A program made the position numbers and the translations under genes. Below, one piece after another: positions 7,767 to 17,770 of a DNA stretch of 64,000 nt. The stretch is taken from NCBI GenBank assembly GCA_046346965.1, contig JAXMHB010000008.1, positions 62,001 to 126,000 on the forward strand, given 5' to 3'. Each line of letters begins with the position of its first letter. Within the stretch, counting starts at the first letter, position 1. The notes under the pieces are model-generated. The model saw nothing but the letters and a program-made list of their open reading frames with translations. It was not told where the DNA came from and did not search any database. The stretch is from JAXMHB01 sp046346965. GTDB taxonomy: Bacteria > Pseudomonadota > Gammaproteobacteria > Xanthomonadales > SZUA-5.

Positions 7767-9518
7767 CTACTCCCCCGTCTGCAGCCGCCACAGCGTCGCA
7801 TAGCTGCCGCCCTGGGCGAGCAGGCTGTCGTGAGTGCCGGATTCGACGATGCGGCCGGCTTCCAGCACGTGGATGATGTCGGCGTGGCGGATGGTCGAGA
7901 GCCGATGGGCGACCACCAGCACGGTGCGGGCGCCGGCGGTGGCGCGTAGCGAGGCGGTGATCGCGGCTTCAGTCTCGTTGTCGACCGCCGAGGTCGCTTC
8001 GTCCAGTACCAGGATGCGTGGATCGCGGTAGAGCGCGCGCGCCAGGGCGATGCGCTGGCGCTGGCCGCCGGACAACTCGGCGCCGCCCTCGCCTACCGCC
8101 TGCGCATACCCGCCGGGCAGCGCCGCGATGAACGCATGCGCCTGGGCGGCGCGGGCGGCGGCCTCGATGCGCGCCGGGTCCGGCTGGCGATCGCCGTAGG
8201 CGATGTTGTCGGCCACGCTGCCATCGGTCAGAAAGGGCTCCTGCGCCACCAGCGCGATGGCGCCGCGCAGCGCGCGCGGATCGATCTGCCGCAGGTCCAC
8301 GCCATCCAGCCGAATCGCGCCGCGCTCGGCATCCAGAAAGCGCAGCAGCAGGCGCAGCACCGTGCTCTTGCCGCTGCCGGTGCTGCCCACCAGCGCCACT
8401 GTCGCACCCGCCGGCACGTCGAAGCTCACCCCATTCAGCGCCGGCCGCTCGTCGTAGCGGAAATGCAGATCCTCAAAACTCAGCGCGCCGCGCAGCGGCT
8501 GCGGCAGCGCGCCCTGCACGCGCACCGGCGCCGGCGTGTCGATCAGATCCATCACCCGCTGCACCGAGGCCATCGAGCGGTTGTACAGATCGGTCATGTC
8601 GGCCAGCCGCGTCATCGGCCACAGCAGGCGCTGAGTCAGGTACACCAGCGCGGAATAGCTGCCCACCCCCAGCTGACCTTGCAGCGTCAGCCAGCCGCCG
8701 TAGAGCAAGGTGGCGACGAAGCCGAGCAGAATCGCGATGCGGATCACCGGCGTGATCGCCGCTGCAAAGCGAATCGCATCGGCATTGCGGGCACGGAATC
8801 CATCCGAGGCCACGCGCAGATGCTCAGCCTCAAAGGCCTCGGCGGTGTAGGCCTGGATCGTCGCCATGCCGCGCAGATTGTTCGCCAGCCGCGAGGACAG
8901 CACCGCCGCCGCCTCGCGCGCGCTGGCGTAGCGCGGCTGCAGCCGCTTCTGAAACCAGAAGGCGCCGATCACGATCAGCGGGATCGGCAGGATCGCCATG
9001 AAGGCCAGACTGGCGGTCAGCGTGAAGAACACCGCGCCCACCAGCAGCGAGGACATCAGCACCTGGATCAGGTCATTGGCGCCGGTGTTGAGAAAGCGCT
9101 CGATCTGATTGACGTCCTCATTGAGCAGCGCCATCAGCCGCCCGCTGCGCGCGCGCGTCACCGCATCTGGCGGCAGCGCCTGCAGATGTTCATAGGCCGC
9201 CTGGCGCAGCTCGTGCTGCAGATCCTGCGCCAGCCCGCGCCATTGCACCGCGTACAGGTACTCGAACAGCGATTCCAGGCCCCAGATCAGCGCCGTCAGC
9301 GCGGTCAGCAGCCACAGCTGCGTCATCGGCTCGACCACACCCAGCTTGGCCAGGAAGGAGGCGCGCTGATTCACCACCACATCGACCGCCACGCCGATCA
9401 GCAGCTCCGGCAGCACGTCGAAGAACTTGTTCAGCGCCGAATACAGCGAGGCGCGCCAGGCCCGGGCGCGGTGCGGATGGGCGTAGCGATACAGGCGGCG
9501 CAGCGGATGGACGGGCAT
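7767..9518 (-). CDS. ABC exporter, fused membrane and ATPase domains
   Basis: A 583-residue half-transporter expected to work as a dimer in the inner membrane. About six hydrophobic segments (residues 1-320) precede an ATPase domain with Walker A VGSTGSGKST, signature LSGGQRQRIALARAL, Walker B ILVLDEATSA and switch His in VAHRLSTI. The ATG at 9518 (MPVHPLRRLYRY) is chosen over an upstream in-frame ATG because it has an AGGA site 9-12 bases upstream and starts the conserved N-terminus. The substrate is unknown; the architecture resembles the MsbA/LmrA-type multidrug or lipid group. It is divergent from the GGDEF/EAL gene. Confidence 0.9.
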   Translation of the reverse strand: MPVHPLRRLYRYAHPHRARAWRASLYSALNKFFDVLPELLIGVAVDVVVNQRASFLAKLGVVEPMTQLWLLTALTALIWGLESLFEYLYAVQWRGLAQDLQHELRQAAYEHLQALPPDAVTRARSGRLMALLNEDVNQIERFLNTGANDLIQVLMSSLLVGAVFFTLTASLAFMAILPIPLIVIGAFWFQKRLQPRYASAREAAAVLSSRLANNLRGMATIQAYTAEAFEAEHLRVASDGFRARNADAIRFAAAITPVIRIAILLGFVATLLYGGWLTLQGQLGVGSYSALVYLTQRLLWPMTRLADMTDLYNRSMASVQRVMDLIDTPAPVRVQGALPQPLRGALSFEDLHFRYDERPALNGVSFDVPAGATVALVGSTGSGKSTVLRLLLRFLDAERGAIRLDGVDLRQIDPRALRGAIALVAQEPFLTDGSVADNIAYGDRQPDPARIEAAARAAQAHAFIAALPGGYAQAVGEGGAELSGGQRQRIALARALYRDPRILVLDEATSAVDNETEAAITASLRATAGARTVLVVAHRLSTIRHADIIHVLEAGRIVESGTHDSLLAQGGSYATLWRLQTGE

Positions 9519-9652
9519 GGTCAGGGTCCTGATGCAGTGGCGCGAGCATAGGCAGTGCGGTCGGCGTCTGTGCGGGCCGGCTGCTGGCATCCGCACGCTG
9601 CCCGTAGGCGTCGATCAGCGGGCTAGAATGCCGCCAGGGGAGAGTCCATCGC

Positions 9653-11915
9653 ATGCATCGATTACACACCGCGCGCTGGTCGTTCGGCTGCGGCCTTTGG
9701 GCCGTGGCCGCACCCGCCTGCGCCAACTCGCTCAGCCCCGTGCTGATCTTCGGTAGCGTGGCGCTGGCCGTGCTGAGCGCGGTGGTTGGCTGGATCCTGG
9801 GGCGCGGGCTGTCCCTGCGCGAGAACACCGTGCTGCCGCAGGCGATGGAATCCGACCAGCGCCTCAAATGGGCGCTGTGGGGCAGCGGCGACAGCTTCTG
9901 GATCTGGGAGATCGACAACGATCTGCTGTCCTGGTCCAGCGCCACCCCGGTGCTCGGCCTCGACAGCCAGAGCTCCATCCGCGGCAAGGACTGGCGCGAG
10001 CGCGTGGTCCATCGCGACGACCGCGCCCGCGTCGAGGCGGCGCTCAAAGCGCATCTGGCCGAGGGCGCCGAGCAGTACACCGCCGAGTACCGCCTGCGCA
10101 CCGGCCACGGCGACTGGACCTGGGTGCGCGCACGCGGGCGCGTCGTCGCCCGCGACGCCCAGGGCAAAGGCACGCTGCTGGCGGGCACCTTTCGCATCAT
10201 CGAGCGCGAGCGCGCCGAGGAGTCCGAGCGCCGCATCAGCGCCGAGGTGATCCGCCACATGCTGGAAGGCGTCAGCATCACCGATTTGCAGTTCCGCTTC
10301 ATCTCCAGCAACCCGGCCTTCCAGCGCCTCACCGGCTACGACGCCGCCGAGCTGATCGGCCACAACGCCAGCATGCTCGACTCGCAGCGCCACGACGCCG
10401 CCTTCTACGCCGAGGTGCGGCGCGAACTCAGCGAGCGCGGCCACTGGTCCGGCGAGATGTGGCAGCGCCGCCGTTCGGGCGACGACTTCATGGCCTGGCT
10501 GAAGATCGCCGAGGTGCTGTCGCCCGAGGGCGCGCGCACGCACTACGTGGCGGTGATGGCCGACGTCACCGACCGCAAGCGCGCCGAGCAGCGGCTGCGC
10601 TATCTGGCCCACTACGACCAGCTGACCTCGCTGCCCAACCGCGCGCTGCTGCGGCAGCGTCTGCGTCAGCGCATCGACGGCGGCGGCAGTCGCCGTTTCG
10701 GCCTGATGTTCATGGACCTGGACCGCTTCAAGCACATCAACGACTCGATGGGCCACGCCGTCGGCGACGAGCTGCTCAAACAGGCCGCGCGCCGGCTCAA
10801 CCACGTGGTCGGCGAACCGGAAGCCGTGGCGCGCTTCGGCGGCGACGAGTTCACCGTGATGGCCACGCGCGACACCAGCAATGAAGGCGTCGAAGGCCTG
10901 GCGGGCGAAATCCTCGACGCCTTCGCCGGCCCGCTGTTGGTCAACGGTCACGAGATCGCGATCTCGCCCTCGATCGGCATCGCCTACTACCCCGACCACG
11001 GCCGCAACATGGACGAGCTGTTGCGCCACGCCGACGCCGCCATGTACGAGGCCAAAGCGCGCGGCCGCAACACCTACCGCGTCTACTCGGCGCGCATGGC
11101 CGAGGACGCCAGCGAGCGCACCCGACTGGAAGCGGCGCTGCGCAAAGCGCTGGACCGCGACGAAATCCGCCTGGTCTACCAACCCAAACTCAGCCTGCGC
11201 AGCGGTCGCATCACCGGGCTTGAAGCGCTGCTGCGCTGGAAGTCGGCCGAACTCGGCCACGTGCCGCCCTCGCGCTTCATTCCGCTGGCCGAGGAAACCG
11301 GCTTGATCCTCTCGCTGGGCGAATGGGCGCTGCGCCAGGCGCTCTCACAGGCGCGCGCCTGGGCCGACGCCGGGCTGCAGGAAATGCGCATCGCGGTGAA
11401 CGTCTCCGCCGTCCAGTTGGCGCGCGGCGGCTATTCCGAACTGGTCAAAATGGTGCTCGACGGCCACGGGCTCTCGCCCAGCTGGCTGGAAATCGAACTC
11501 ACCGAAAGCGCGCTGATGGCCGACCCCAAACGCGCCGGCCAAACGATCGCCGAGCTGCGCGAAATCGGCGTCCGCGTCGCCATCGACGACTTCGGCACCG
11601 GCTACTCCTCGCTCAGCTATCTGCGCGGCCTCGCCATCGACACCGTCAAAATCGACAAGAGCTTCGTCGACGGCATCGAACACAACGTCGACGACGAAGT
11701 GCTCACCTCCACCATCATCCTGATGGCCCACTTCCCTGGGCCTCAGCGTCGTCGCCGAAGGCGTCGAAACCGAACGCCAACTCACCTTCCTCCGCGGCGA
11801 AAACTGCGACGAAATCCAAGGCTACTGGCTCGCCCGCCCGCTCGACGCCGAAGCCTGCCGCGGCTTCATCGTCGGCTATCGCATGCCCAAAGGCCTGGTG
11901 CTACCGGGCGCCTGA
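9653..11915 (+). pseudogene. PAS-PAS-GGDEF-EAL cyclic-di-GMP protein, single-base frameshift in the EAL domain
   Basis: The N-terminus has a signal-like helix and a membrane segment (residues ~20-50), then two PAS domains, a GGDEF domain with intact RFGGDEF, and an EAL domain (LEALLRW, NVSAVQL, DDFGTGYSS, KIDKSFV). Near 11732 an extra T in a CTTCCC run shifts the frame. One frame further, the missing C-terminus is intact (GLSVVAEGVETERQL to a stop at 11913-11915). Without the extra base the protein would be ~753 residues and should both make and cleave c-di-GMP. No RxxD inhibitory site precedes GGDEF. The frameshift is either a recent mutation or a sequencing error. GGGGAG precedes the ATG. 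Confidence 0.85.
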
Positions 11916-11941
11916 ACCTGCGGGCGCCGCCAGCGCACACT

Positions 11942-12121
11942 GTAGCGCGGCTCCGTGCGCGCCCGAGTCCACGACCCTGCGCACCACCCCATCGCGCCGG
12001 CGGCCGCGGCTTCACCCCGCCCCCGACTACCAGCTTCTCGCAGCGCCCACCGTAGCGCGGCTCCGTGCGCGCCCAAGCCCATCACCCTGCGCACCACCCC
12101 ATCGCGCCGGCGGCCGCGGCT
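11942..12121. repeat. 70-bp direct repeat, two copies 110 bp apart
   Basis: Copies at 11942-12011 and 12052-12121 share GTAGCGCGGCTCCGTGCGCG and the end CATCGCGCCGGCGGCCGCGG with a handful of differences. They lie between the convergent GGDEF/EAL and hydrolase genes, where no coding frame is convincing. Confidence 0.85.
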
Positions 12122-12139
12122 GCTACTCGGCCACCGTAC

Positions 12140-12989
12140 TCATTCGCGCAAAAACCCCAACACCGCCTTCACCACCGCCTCCGGCGCCTCCAACTGCGGG
12201 TAATGCCCTACCCCCGGCAACTCCACCAACGGCGCCTGCGGCAACAACTCGCGATAACGCCGCACCAGCGAAGACCCCGAAATCGGGTCCGCCGTCCCGT
12301 CGATCAAACAAAAAGGCACCGGGCTCCGCTCCAACGCCCCCACCCAGCGCGCCCGCAGCCGCTGACGCTCCGCCATATAGCCGATCAACTTCGGCATCAC
12401 CGCGCGCCCGTTCTGCCGCTCCATCCAGCCCACATCGCGCGCAACTCCCCCTCCGGCAACGGCCGCGCGCAAATCTGCCGCATCGTCGCCGCAAAGCGCG
12501 CATAACTCGTCAACCGCGCCACCAGTCCACCCAGCGGCGAAGCCAGCAGCCGCTGAATCAGCCGCGGCCGATGCGCCTCCGGAAACAGCCGCCATTCAAA
12601 AACACCACCCGCGTCATCCGCCACGCACTGACGCCGTCGATCTGCCGCGCCAATAACTCCTGCGCCACCGTATCGCCATAGTCATGCGCCAACACTGCCG
12701 CCTCGCGCACCCCCAGTTGCGCCAACACCGCCTCCACCACACCCGCCTGCGCCGCTATCGAATACGCAAAGTCCACCGGCTTATCCGAGGCCCCAAAGCC
12801 CAGCAGATCAATCGCAATCAGTCGGTACTGCCCCGCCAACGCCGGCCACACCGTATGCCAGTCCCACGACGAGGTGGGAAAGCCATGGATCAAGACCAGC
12901 GGCGCACCCTGCCCCGCCACCCGAAAGAAGATCCGGTGCCCCTGATGCGAGAGAACGTCGCCGGAGGCCAACCAATCGGACGGCGTCAT
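12140..12989 (-). pseudogene. Alpha/beta hydrolase broken by two frameshifts
   Basis: Three overlapping frames together give a complete ~280-residue alpha/beta hydrolase. The first has HGFPTSSWDW (oxyanion region) and the nucleophile region AHDYGDTVAQ, which suggests an Asp nucleophile as in haloalkane dehalogenase or epoxide hydrolase types. The second carries LFPEAHRPRLIQRLLASP. The third has the acid DGTADPISG and catalytic His in GVGHYPQ. The shifts fall near 12590 and 12420 and each is explained by one missing base. The ATG at 12989 overlaps the stop of the integrase remnant (TGATG), so it was probably co-transcribed with intI. Confidence 0.8.
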
Positions 12990-13288
12990 CACAACTCGTC
13001 CATCGGACTGCGCACGCCGCGCCCGCCTTTGTTCAAGACATGGGTGTAGATCATCGCGTTCACTGATCTGACTCAGGCGTCTGACAAGGATATAATAAAC
13101 GACTGCAGCCCAAAGGTCATGAGAAACGCCGCCACCTCCGCCGCCCCGAGATCCCTGGGATGCCGCTTCTTGTGAAACAGAATGAAACGCCGAACCTAGT
13201 CCACATACGCCTCCGCGGTACGCAAGCTGTAGTGCCGCACACGCAGCGCGCCGCGGACCCGATCCAGCAACTTGGGAGGCTCGTTCAT
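12989..13288 (-). pseudogene. intI: Integron integrase IntI, internally deleted and nonsense-mutated
   Basis: From the ATG at 13288 the frame reads MNEPPKLLDRVRGALRVRHY, then SLRTAEAYVD and a TAG at codon 31 where IntI has Trp. The frame resumes as VRRFILFHKKRHPRDLGAAE to about 13121. The extreme C-terminus then reappears at 13069-12989 as MIYTHVLNKGGRGVRSPMDE-L-stop, including the tyrosine motif YTHV. About 650-700 bp that would encode the catalytic Arg-His-Arg residues and the integron-specific patch are deleted. IntI is normally ~320 residues; this is 300 bp in total. Similarity is to integron integrases rather than XerC/D because of the ends YSLRTAEAYVDW and NKGGRGVRSP. Confidence 0.85.
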
Positions 13289-13349
13289 CTGTGAAGTTTA
13301 GGTTTGCCTATCTCACTGCGCAAGCCCGGAAGCCTGCCGCATCAAGGCT

Positions 13350-13407
13350 CCCTTGCGGATAGGCGACCGACGGGCGTAGGATGGCTGTCGTCTAGTTGTA
13401 GTTAGGC
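13350..13407 (+). other. attI-like site with GTTAGGC core
   Basis: The GTTAGGC core (13401-13407) fits the GTTRRRY crossover consensus. It lies ~110 bases upstream of the intI start and 40 bases before the first cassette gene, the place expected for attI. attI sequences are poorly conserved outside the core, so only the core and its position support this; the left limit is arbitrary. Confidence 0.55.
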
Positions 13408-14501
13408 TTCAATCAAACTTCATTACACCGACTTTCAGGGGGAGCTATGAGTGCGGACTACAGTGAGATTCGTGACTCAACCAAAATCGGGCTATCTGAA
13501 AAGGTCCGAAACGCCCTACGGAAGTTACCTGCTCCGGGCAAAGACTTTTGAAGCTTCGAGGGTTTTGTTGACGAGGAAATCGAGTTCACGTTCCCGGTAA
13601 CCGCCCTGATAGGTCCCAATGGGTCGGGCAAATCCTCTGTCTTGGGAGCGGCTGGCTGTCCATATAAGGCCATCAAGCCAGGTGTATTTTTTCCGAAGAG
13701 CACGATTGGTGATGAATCCATGTCAGGATGGAGAGTTGATTGTAACAATTGACAAACGATTGAGTCCCAAGACCATCGTGAAAAGGAACTCGAGTTTTCG
13801 CCAGGCAAAATGGGTTCGGTAAGGACGTCGTTGACAGATCGGTGATCCACTTTGGCATTGATCGGACTGTTCCGGCCGGAGAGCGCCCTCAATTCAAGAA
13901 GTTCATGAAGTCGACTTATAGGCACGCTTCACCACTCGAGGGCCCTTCCAGCAGACGTTGCGAGGCAGGTTGAGCATATACTTGGCCGTTCGGTTGCAGA
14001 GTACAAAGCCACAAAGTGGGAACTGATGGGAAATTCTTGGTGGAAAAATCCGGAGATAATCAGTTCTCCGAATTTCACTTTAAGGCGGAGTGAATCGTCG
14101 ATCATACGCATGGTTACTAGGATCGAGCAAGCACCAGAAAACAGCTTGATTCTCATTGAAGAGATCGAAAATGGGTTGCATCCGTAGCCACTCCGAAGGA
14201 TGGTTGAGTACTTGATTGATGTTGCGGACCGGAAGTATTCAATCCATATTTACAACTCCTGACGCGGCCCTTTCTCCCCCTGCCGTCTGACGCCATTTGG
14301 GCGAGCATTGACGGGAAGCTCCGTCAGGAGATTATCTGTGGAGGCAGTTCGCGCGGTTTCCGGTCGCGTTGATAAGAGGTTGGCGGTTTTCGTTGAAGAT
14401 GATTTTGCGAAAGCCTGGGTTGAGGCGATCTTGCGCGAAAAGCTCGGCGCAGACTTTGATCAGGTTGAAGTTCATGCCGTTGCGGGAGATGGCAATGCGG
14501 T

Positions 14502-15570
14502 CACCTGATTAGCGTCGAACCTCGGTAGTCGTCAGTGGTCTGTCTCAGCCTGTGAGACGGCCGGGTGGGATCTTGGTGCCATTGAGAGCCAGGAGAGTGG
14601 CGATGGCAATGAACCAGGTGCAGTTCCAGAAGGGTCTGTCGGTGGCGGAGTTCATGGCGAGCTATGGCAGCGAGGCGGGGTGTCGGGAGGCGCTGGAGCG
14701 TGCGCGCTGGCCGCAGGGCTTCGTCTGCCCAAAGTGCAGCCATGTCACCTGCCGTCGTTTCGAGCGCGGTGGGCAGCTCTATCTCGAGTGCACCGCGTGC
14801 GGCCATCGGGCTTCGCTAGTCAGCGGTACGCTGTTCAATCCTCAAGCTGCCCCTGCGTCTTTGGTTCCTTGCGATGTACTTGCTCCAGCGCGGCGAGGCC
14901 AACCTCTCGGCTGGAGCTCAAGCGCCATCTGGGCGTCTGCTATCGCACCACGCTGGCGAACGAAACAGAAGATCATGCAGGCCATGACCGCACGCGAAGA
15001 GGCCCGCAGGCTCGAGGGCTTCGTGCAGATCGACGACGCCTACCTGGGCGGCGAGATCAGCGCGGGGCGCGGCTCTCCCAACAAGCAGGCCTTTCTGATC
15101 GCCGTACAGACCGACGAGACGATGGAGAAGGTGCTGTACGCCGTGGCCGAGCCGGTCCCGACCTTCGACAAGGCCGCAGTGGCTGATTGGGCCGCGCGCC
15201 GCCTGGATCCAGAATGTGAGGTGTACACCGATGAGCAGCGCGTTCAACGCGCTCTCGAAGACAAGGCCATGCGCACCACGGTTGTCGCGTCCGGGCGCCG
15301 CAGGCGAACGCGAGCGACAAGCGCGCGCTGGGTCAACGTGGTGCTGGCAAACATCAAGCGCTCGCTCTCCGGCGTGTACCACTCGATCCGACAGCAGAAA
15401 TATGCTCGGCGCTACTTGGCGGAGGCCACTTGGCGCTTCAACCGGCGCTTCGACTTGCGAGCGCTCGTGCCGAGGCTCACTGTAGCCATGGCGACGTGCG
15501 GACCCCACTCGGAACGAATGCTCCGGATGGCGACGAACTATGCGCACTGAAGATTAGCGCTAATCAGGTG
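14502..15570 (+). mobile_element. IS1595-family insertion sequence
   Basis: A 1069-bp element bounded by perfect 13-bp inverted repeats, CACCTGATTAGCG (14502-14514) and CGCTAATCAGGTG (15558-15570). The tetranucleotide CGGT directly flanks it on both sides. Joining the flanks through one copy of CGGT restores the reading frame of the OLD-like gene, which confirms the borders. The family usually makes 8-bp duplications, so a 4-bp one is odd. It carries a decayed ISXO2-type transposase. Confidence 0.85.
14603..15550 (+). pseudogene. IS1595/ISXO2-type transposase with compensating frameshifts
   Basis: The product starts MAMNQVQFQKGLSVAEFMAS and has a zinc-ribbon CPKCSH...CTACGHRASL, then DDE-like blocks FVQIDDAYLGGE, EVYTDEQRV and YLAEATWRFNRRFDL. 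Between about 14840 and 14960 the frame is scrambled. The expected LRLWFLAMYLLQRGEANLS and LELKRHLGVCYRTT are found in other frames, so at least three indels that net to zero lie here. The long open frame is therefore misleading and the enzyme is probably inactive. Confidence 0.8.
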
Positions 15571-15679
15571 CGGTCAAGACCCACCGGAGTCATCTTCAAA
15601 ATCCGGCTGCTCGGTTTAAATCACTATGCGTAGTTGACGGCGACTCCTCGCAAGCAGAGGACCGAGCACGCCAAGACGC

Positions 15680-16856
15680 GGACACGCAGGATTTGTCGAT
15701 GAACGGAGCCAAAGGCCGGTCATTGCTCGCGCCTCTGGAGGTTCCGGCCGTCGGAGTGGCGTTCTGCGCAGGAAGACCCAACGCACCCAGGCGCCCGCGG
15801 CGCCAGGTGGCTATCTGTACCGCTCAGCTCAGTTTTTCGAGCCAGCGGGCATAGCCGATGCCTTTCATCCACGCTTGGCCGATGGCGTGTGCTTTGTCCA
15901 TGATCGCCTCGGCACTGCCGACGATGCGCCAGTAAGCTGAGCCGACGCCCTTCACTTGCCCGGTCCAGTGGCTGGCATCGAGTCCGAGCCGACGAAGGGC
16001 GGGCGGTTCGGTCGGTTGGATGACGCCGCGCTTGTCAGGTCGGATCTGCCGTCCTGTGTAATCCACCAGTTGGATGTACTCGGCCTCCGTCATCGGCAGT
16101 CGAAACACCGACAGACCGACGATGGGCCGCAGCGTCTTGCCTGCCCGATTGGGCTGTTCGCGCAAGCGCTCTGCGCGCGCCTGCACGCTGGTGTGATCCG
16201 AGCGCTCGACGTTCTTGGCGATGCCAGCACGCACCGGGTTCAAATCCACGTAAGCCATCGCCGCCGCCAGCGCGCGTTCGTCAGCCAGCAACTGGCACTT
16301 GAAACGGCTTTCCCAGAATCGACCCTTGACGCCGTCCTCGGCGTTCGCGCGCCGAGCGACGTATTCGTCCAGGCACTTCATGAACCAAGAAAGATTGCAG
16401 AGCCGCTTGCGGTACAGGTCGGCCATCGCCACCAGTCGCTCGCGCCTGGCGGCCTGGCGCTCGGGGTCGCTCAGCGGGAACAGTCGCCCCCAGCGATCCG
16501 CGACCTCGTCGTACCGAAGCTCGCGCCAGCTCAGGCTCTACCGAGAGCACGACGTGCAGATGGTTGCTCATCACCGCATAGGCATACACCTTGCCGCGAA
16601 AATCTCGCCCAACGCGTTGATTCGATTCACGATCATCGGCTTGCGCGCATCGTGATCCTTGCCCGTGAGCGGATCGAGCGCCGCACAACCACGACCGCCG
16701 CACGCAGCGCGGCGCAGTGAGCGCCACCGTGCTGGTCGGCGCTGACGGTGGGCGCGGGCTTGAGTCACGCGGCCATGATCGCGGGCTGTGTCGTTGCTGT
16801 CTGTAGGATTTCTTCGCGTCATTGTGTGAAATTTTCCTACAGAACGCTGCGTGTCC
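15680..16856 (-). mobile_element. RAYT-like (HUH/Y1) element, copy A
   Basis: Bounded by GGACACGCAG (15680-15689) and its complement CTGCGTGTCC (16847-16856). It carries a minus-strand Y1-type transposase pseudogene and, between the left end and the transposase stop, a GC-rich hairpin (AGGCGCC-CGC-GGCGCCA, 15789-15805). It truncates the OLD-like gene, and its right end lies 30 bases before the first attC. Confidence 0.75.
15824..16768 (-). pseudogene. HUH/Y1 transposase, copy A, frameshifted
   Basis: The C-terminal 202 codons are open and nearly identical to the intact copy at 21619-22569, including the Tyr motif YVDLNPVRAGIA. The N-terminal part is spread over other frames: VYAYAVMSNHLHVVLSVEPE with the HxH motif is in one frame, the start region VTQARAH in another. 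Several indels lie between about 16430 and 16768. Confidence 0.8.
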
Positions 16857-16885
16857 TTGATTGCAGATTGCACGTACAGATTACA

Positions 16886-16943
16886 GCCTAGCAATACATT
16901 CAAGCCAGAGTCATTGCGGCGCGGCCTAATTCAGGAGTTGGAT
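16886..16943 (+). other. attC recombination site (end of first cassette)
   Basis: Begins GCCTAGC (degenerate RYYYAAC) and ends in the perfect core GTTGGAT (16937-16943, GTTRRRY). The inner arms CAATACATTCAAGCC and GGCCTAATTCAGGAG resemble those of the attC at 21397-21456 in order and wording (ATTCGTCCAAGCC and GGCTTAACTCAGGTG). The pairing is weaker than in the two later sites. Confidence 0.65.
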
Positions 16944-17312
16944 GCGCATGGAAGATTGAGGCGCGCCGCGGGGTTGCTTCCTTCCTCACCATGGCGGCAT
17001 GCGGCCTTCCGCTCATCTCATGGCAGCTTCGCGGTCAATATTCGCATGCAACTCCGCCAGCAATCTTCATTTCCTGCGCCTTTTCCAGCTTGCTTTCTGG
17101 CTACATCGGCTGGCGTCTTGCTGGCCTCTACAAACGCATACCGAGATTTGCAGTATTCCGCTTTCCCATTCACAGTTGTGTTCTTGACCTCTGCGGCGGT
17201 TGCTATAATCTACATTTGTTCAGCCTTTATTTCACGATTGGGAATATTGGGCTGGTCTCTCTTCCCAGATCGAAAGTATTCCAGCTACGTAGCGATAGTA
17301 CGCAGGCTTTAG
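16938..17312 (+). pseudogene. Decayed cassette gene for a small membrane protein
   Basis: After the attC core, one frame encodes a hydrophobic C-terminal half (AFPFTVVFLTSAAVAIIYIC, then ISRLGILGWSLFPDRKYSSY) ending at 17312. A neighbouring frame carries a plausible hydrophobic N-terminal half (MAACGLPLISWQLRG from 16991, then PPAIFISCAFSSLLSGYIGW). Together they suggest a 2-3 helix membrane protein split by a frameshift near 17130. No family is recognised. Downstream, TCTATTCAGGTGGCTAAG (~17419-17436) looks like the right half of a degraded attC. Confidence 0.35.
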
Positions 17313-17479
17313 CAGTGTGATTTGGATTCCCGCACTTCTCATTACCACACTGGTCTTGCGCAGGATTGCTAGGTCAGGACTGCGCATCCGGAAACAGGAA
17401 TAGGCGCGCGCAGCCGCATCTATTCAGGTGGCTAAGCCCGTCCCGCACACTGGGCAACAAACGGGGGGGCAACAGGCAG

Positions 17480-17760
17480 GGACACGCAAGTTTGCTTGAG
17501 GACGGCGCCAGAGGCTGATCATTGCTCGCGTCTCCGAATTTCCGACCATCTGAACGGCCCGCTGCGTGCGGAAATCCAGCGCCCCCAGGCGCCCGCAGCC
17601 TAAAGTGCTGGCCGATCCACTCAGCTCAGTTTTTCGAGCCAGCGGGCATAGCCGATGCCTGCATCCACGCTTGGCCGATGGCGTGTGCTGTCCATGATCG
17701 CCTCGGCACTGCCGACGATGCGCCAGTAAAGCTGAGCCGACGCCCTTCACTTGCCGGTCC
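17480..17760 (-). mobile_element. RAYT-like element fragment B (left end and transposase 3' part)
   Basis: Begins with the terminal GGACACGCAA, followed by sequence colinear with copy E (GTTTGCTTGAGGACGGCGCC) and the last ~40 codons of the transposase around GQAWMxGIGYARWLEK. It breaks off near 17760, where fragment C begins. Confidence 0.7.
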
Positions 17761-17770
17761 CGCAAACGCG

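Larger units (their letters stand above)
13447..15679 (+). pseudogene. OLD-family-like nuclease (AAA ATPase + TOPRIM), decayed first cassette gene
   Basis: The ATG at 13447 follows a GGGGGAG site. The frame meets TGA at codon 35 (where DFWSFEG is expected) and then continues: Walker A LIGPNGSGKSSVL (~13605-13645), frameshift, TIDKRLSPKTIVKRNSSF, frameshift, VIHFGIDRTVPAGERPQF, frameshift, Walker B SLILIEEIENGLHP (~14140) followed by a TAG. The next segment carries a TOPRIM start, RLAVFVEDDFAKAWVEAIL. An IS1595 element interrupts TOPRIM at GDGNAV; after it the frame resumes as KTHRSHLQNPAARF and the DxD motif CVVDGD. A RAYT-like element then cuts the gene. Intact relatives are ATP-dependent nucleases, several of which act in phage defence; that role is inferred here. 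Without its insertions it was probably the first integron cassette. Confidence 0.8.

Noticed and set aside
7270..7770. Possible CRISPR array because of repeated short units
   Set aside because: Units of 7-8 bases are tandem with no unique spacers of constant length and no cas genes nearby.
13447..14508. A complete two-gene defence system such as Gabija around the OLD-like gene
   Set aside because: No helicase or second defence gene is present in the cassette or next to it; only the nuclease-like remnant can be supported.
16851..17312. A full 153-residue protein starting upstream of the attC
   Set aside because: Its first ~30 codons would run through the RAYT right end and the attC, so that start is not credible.
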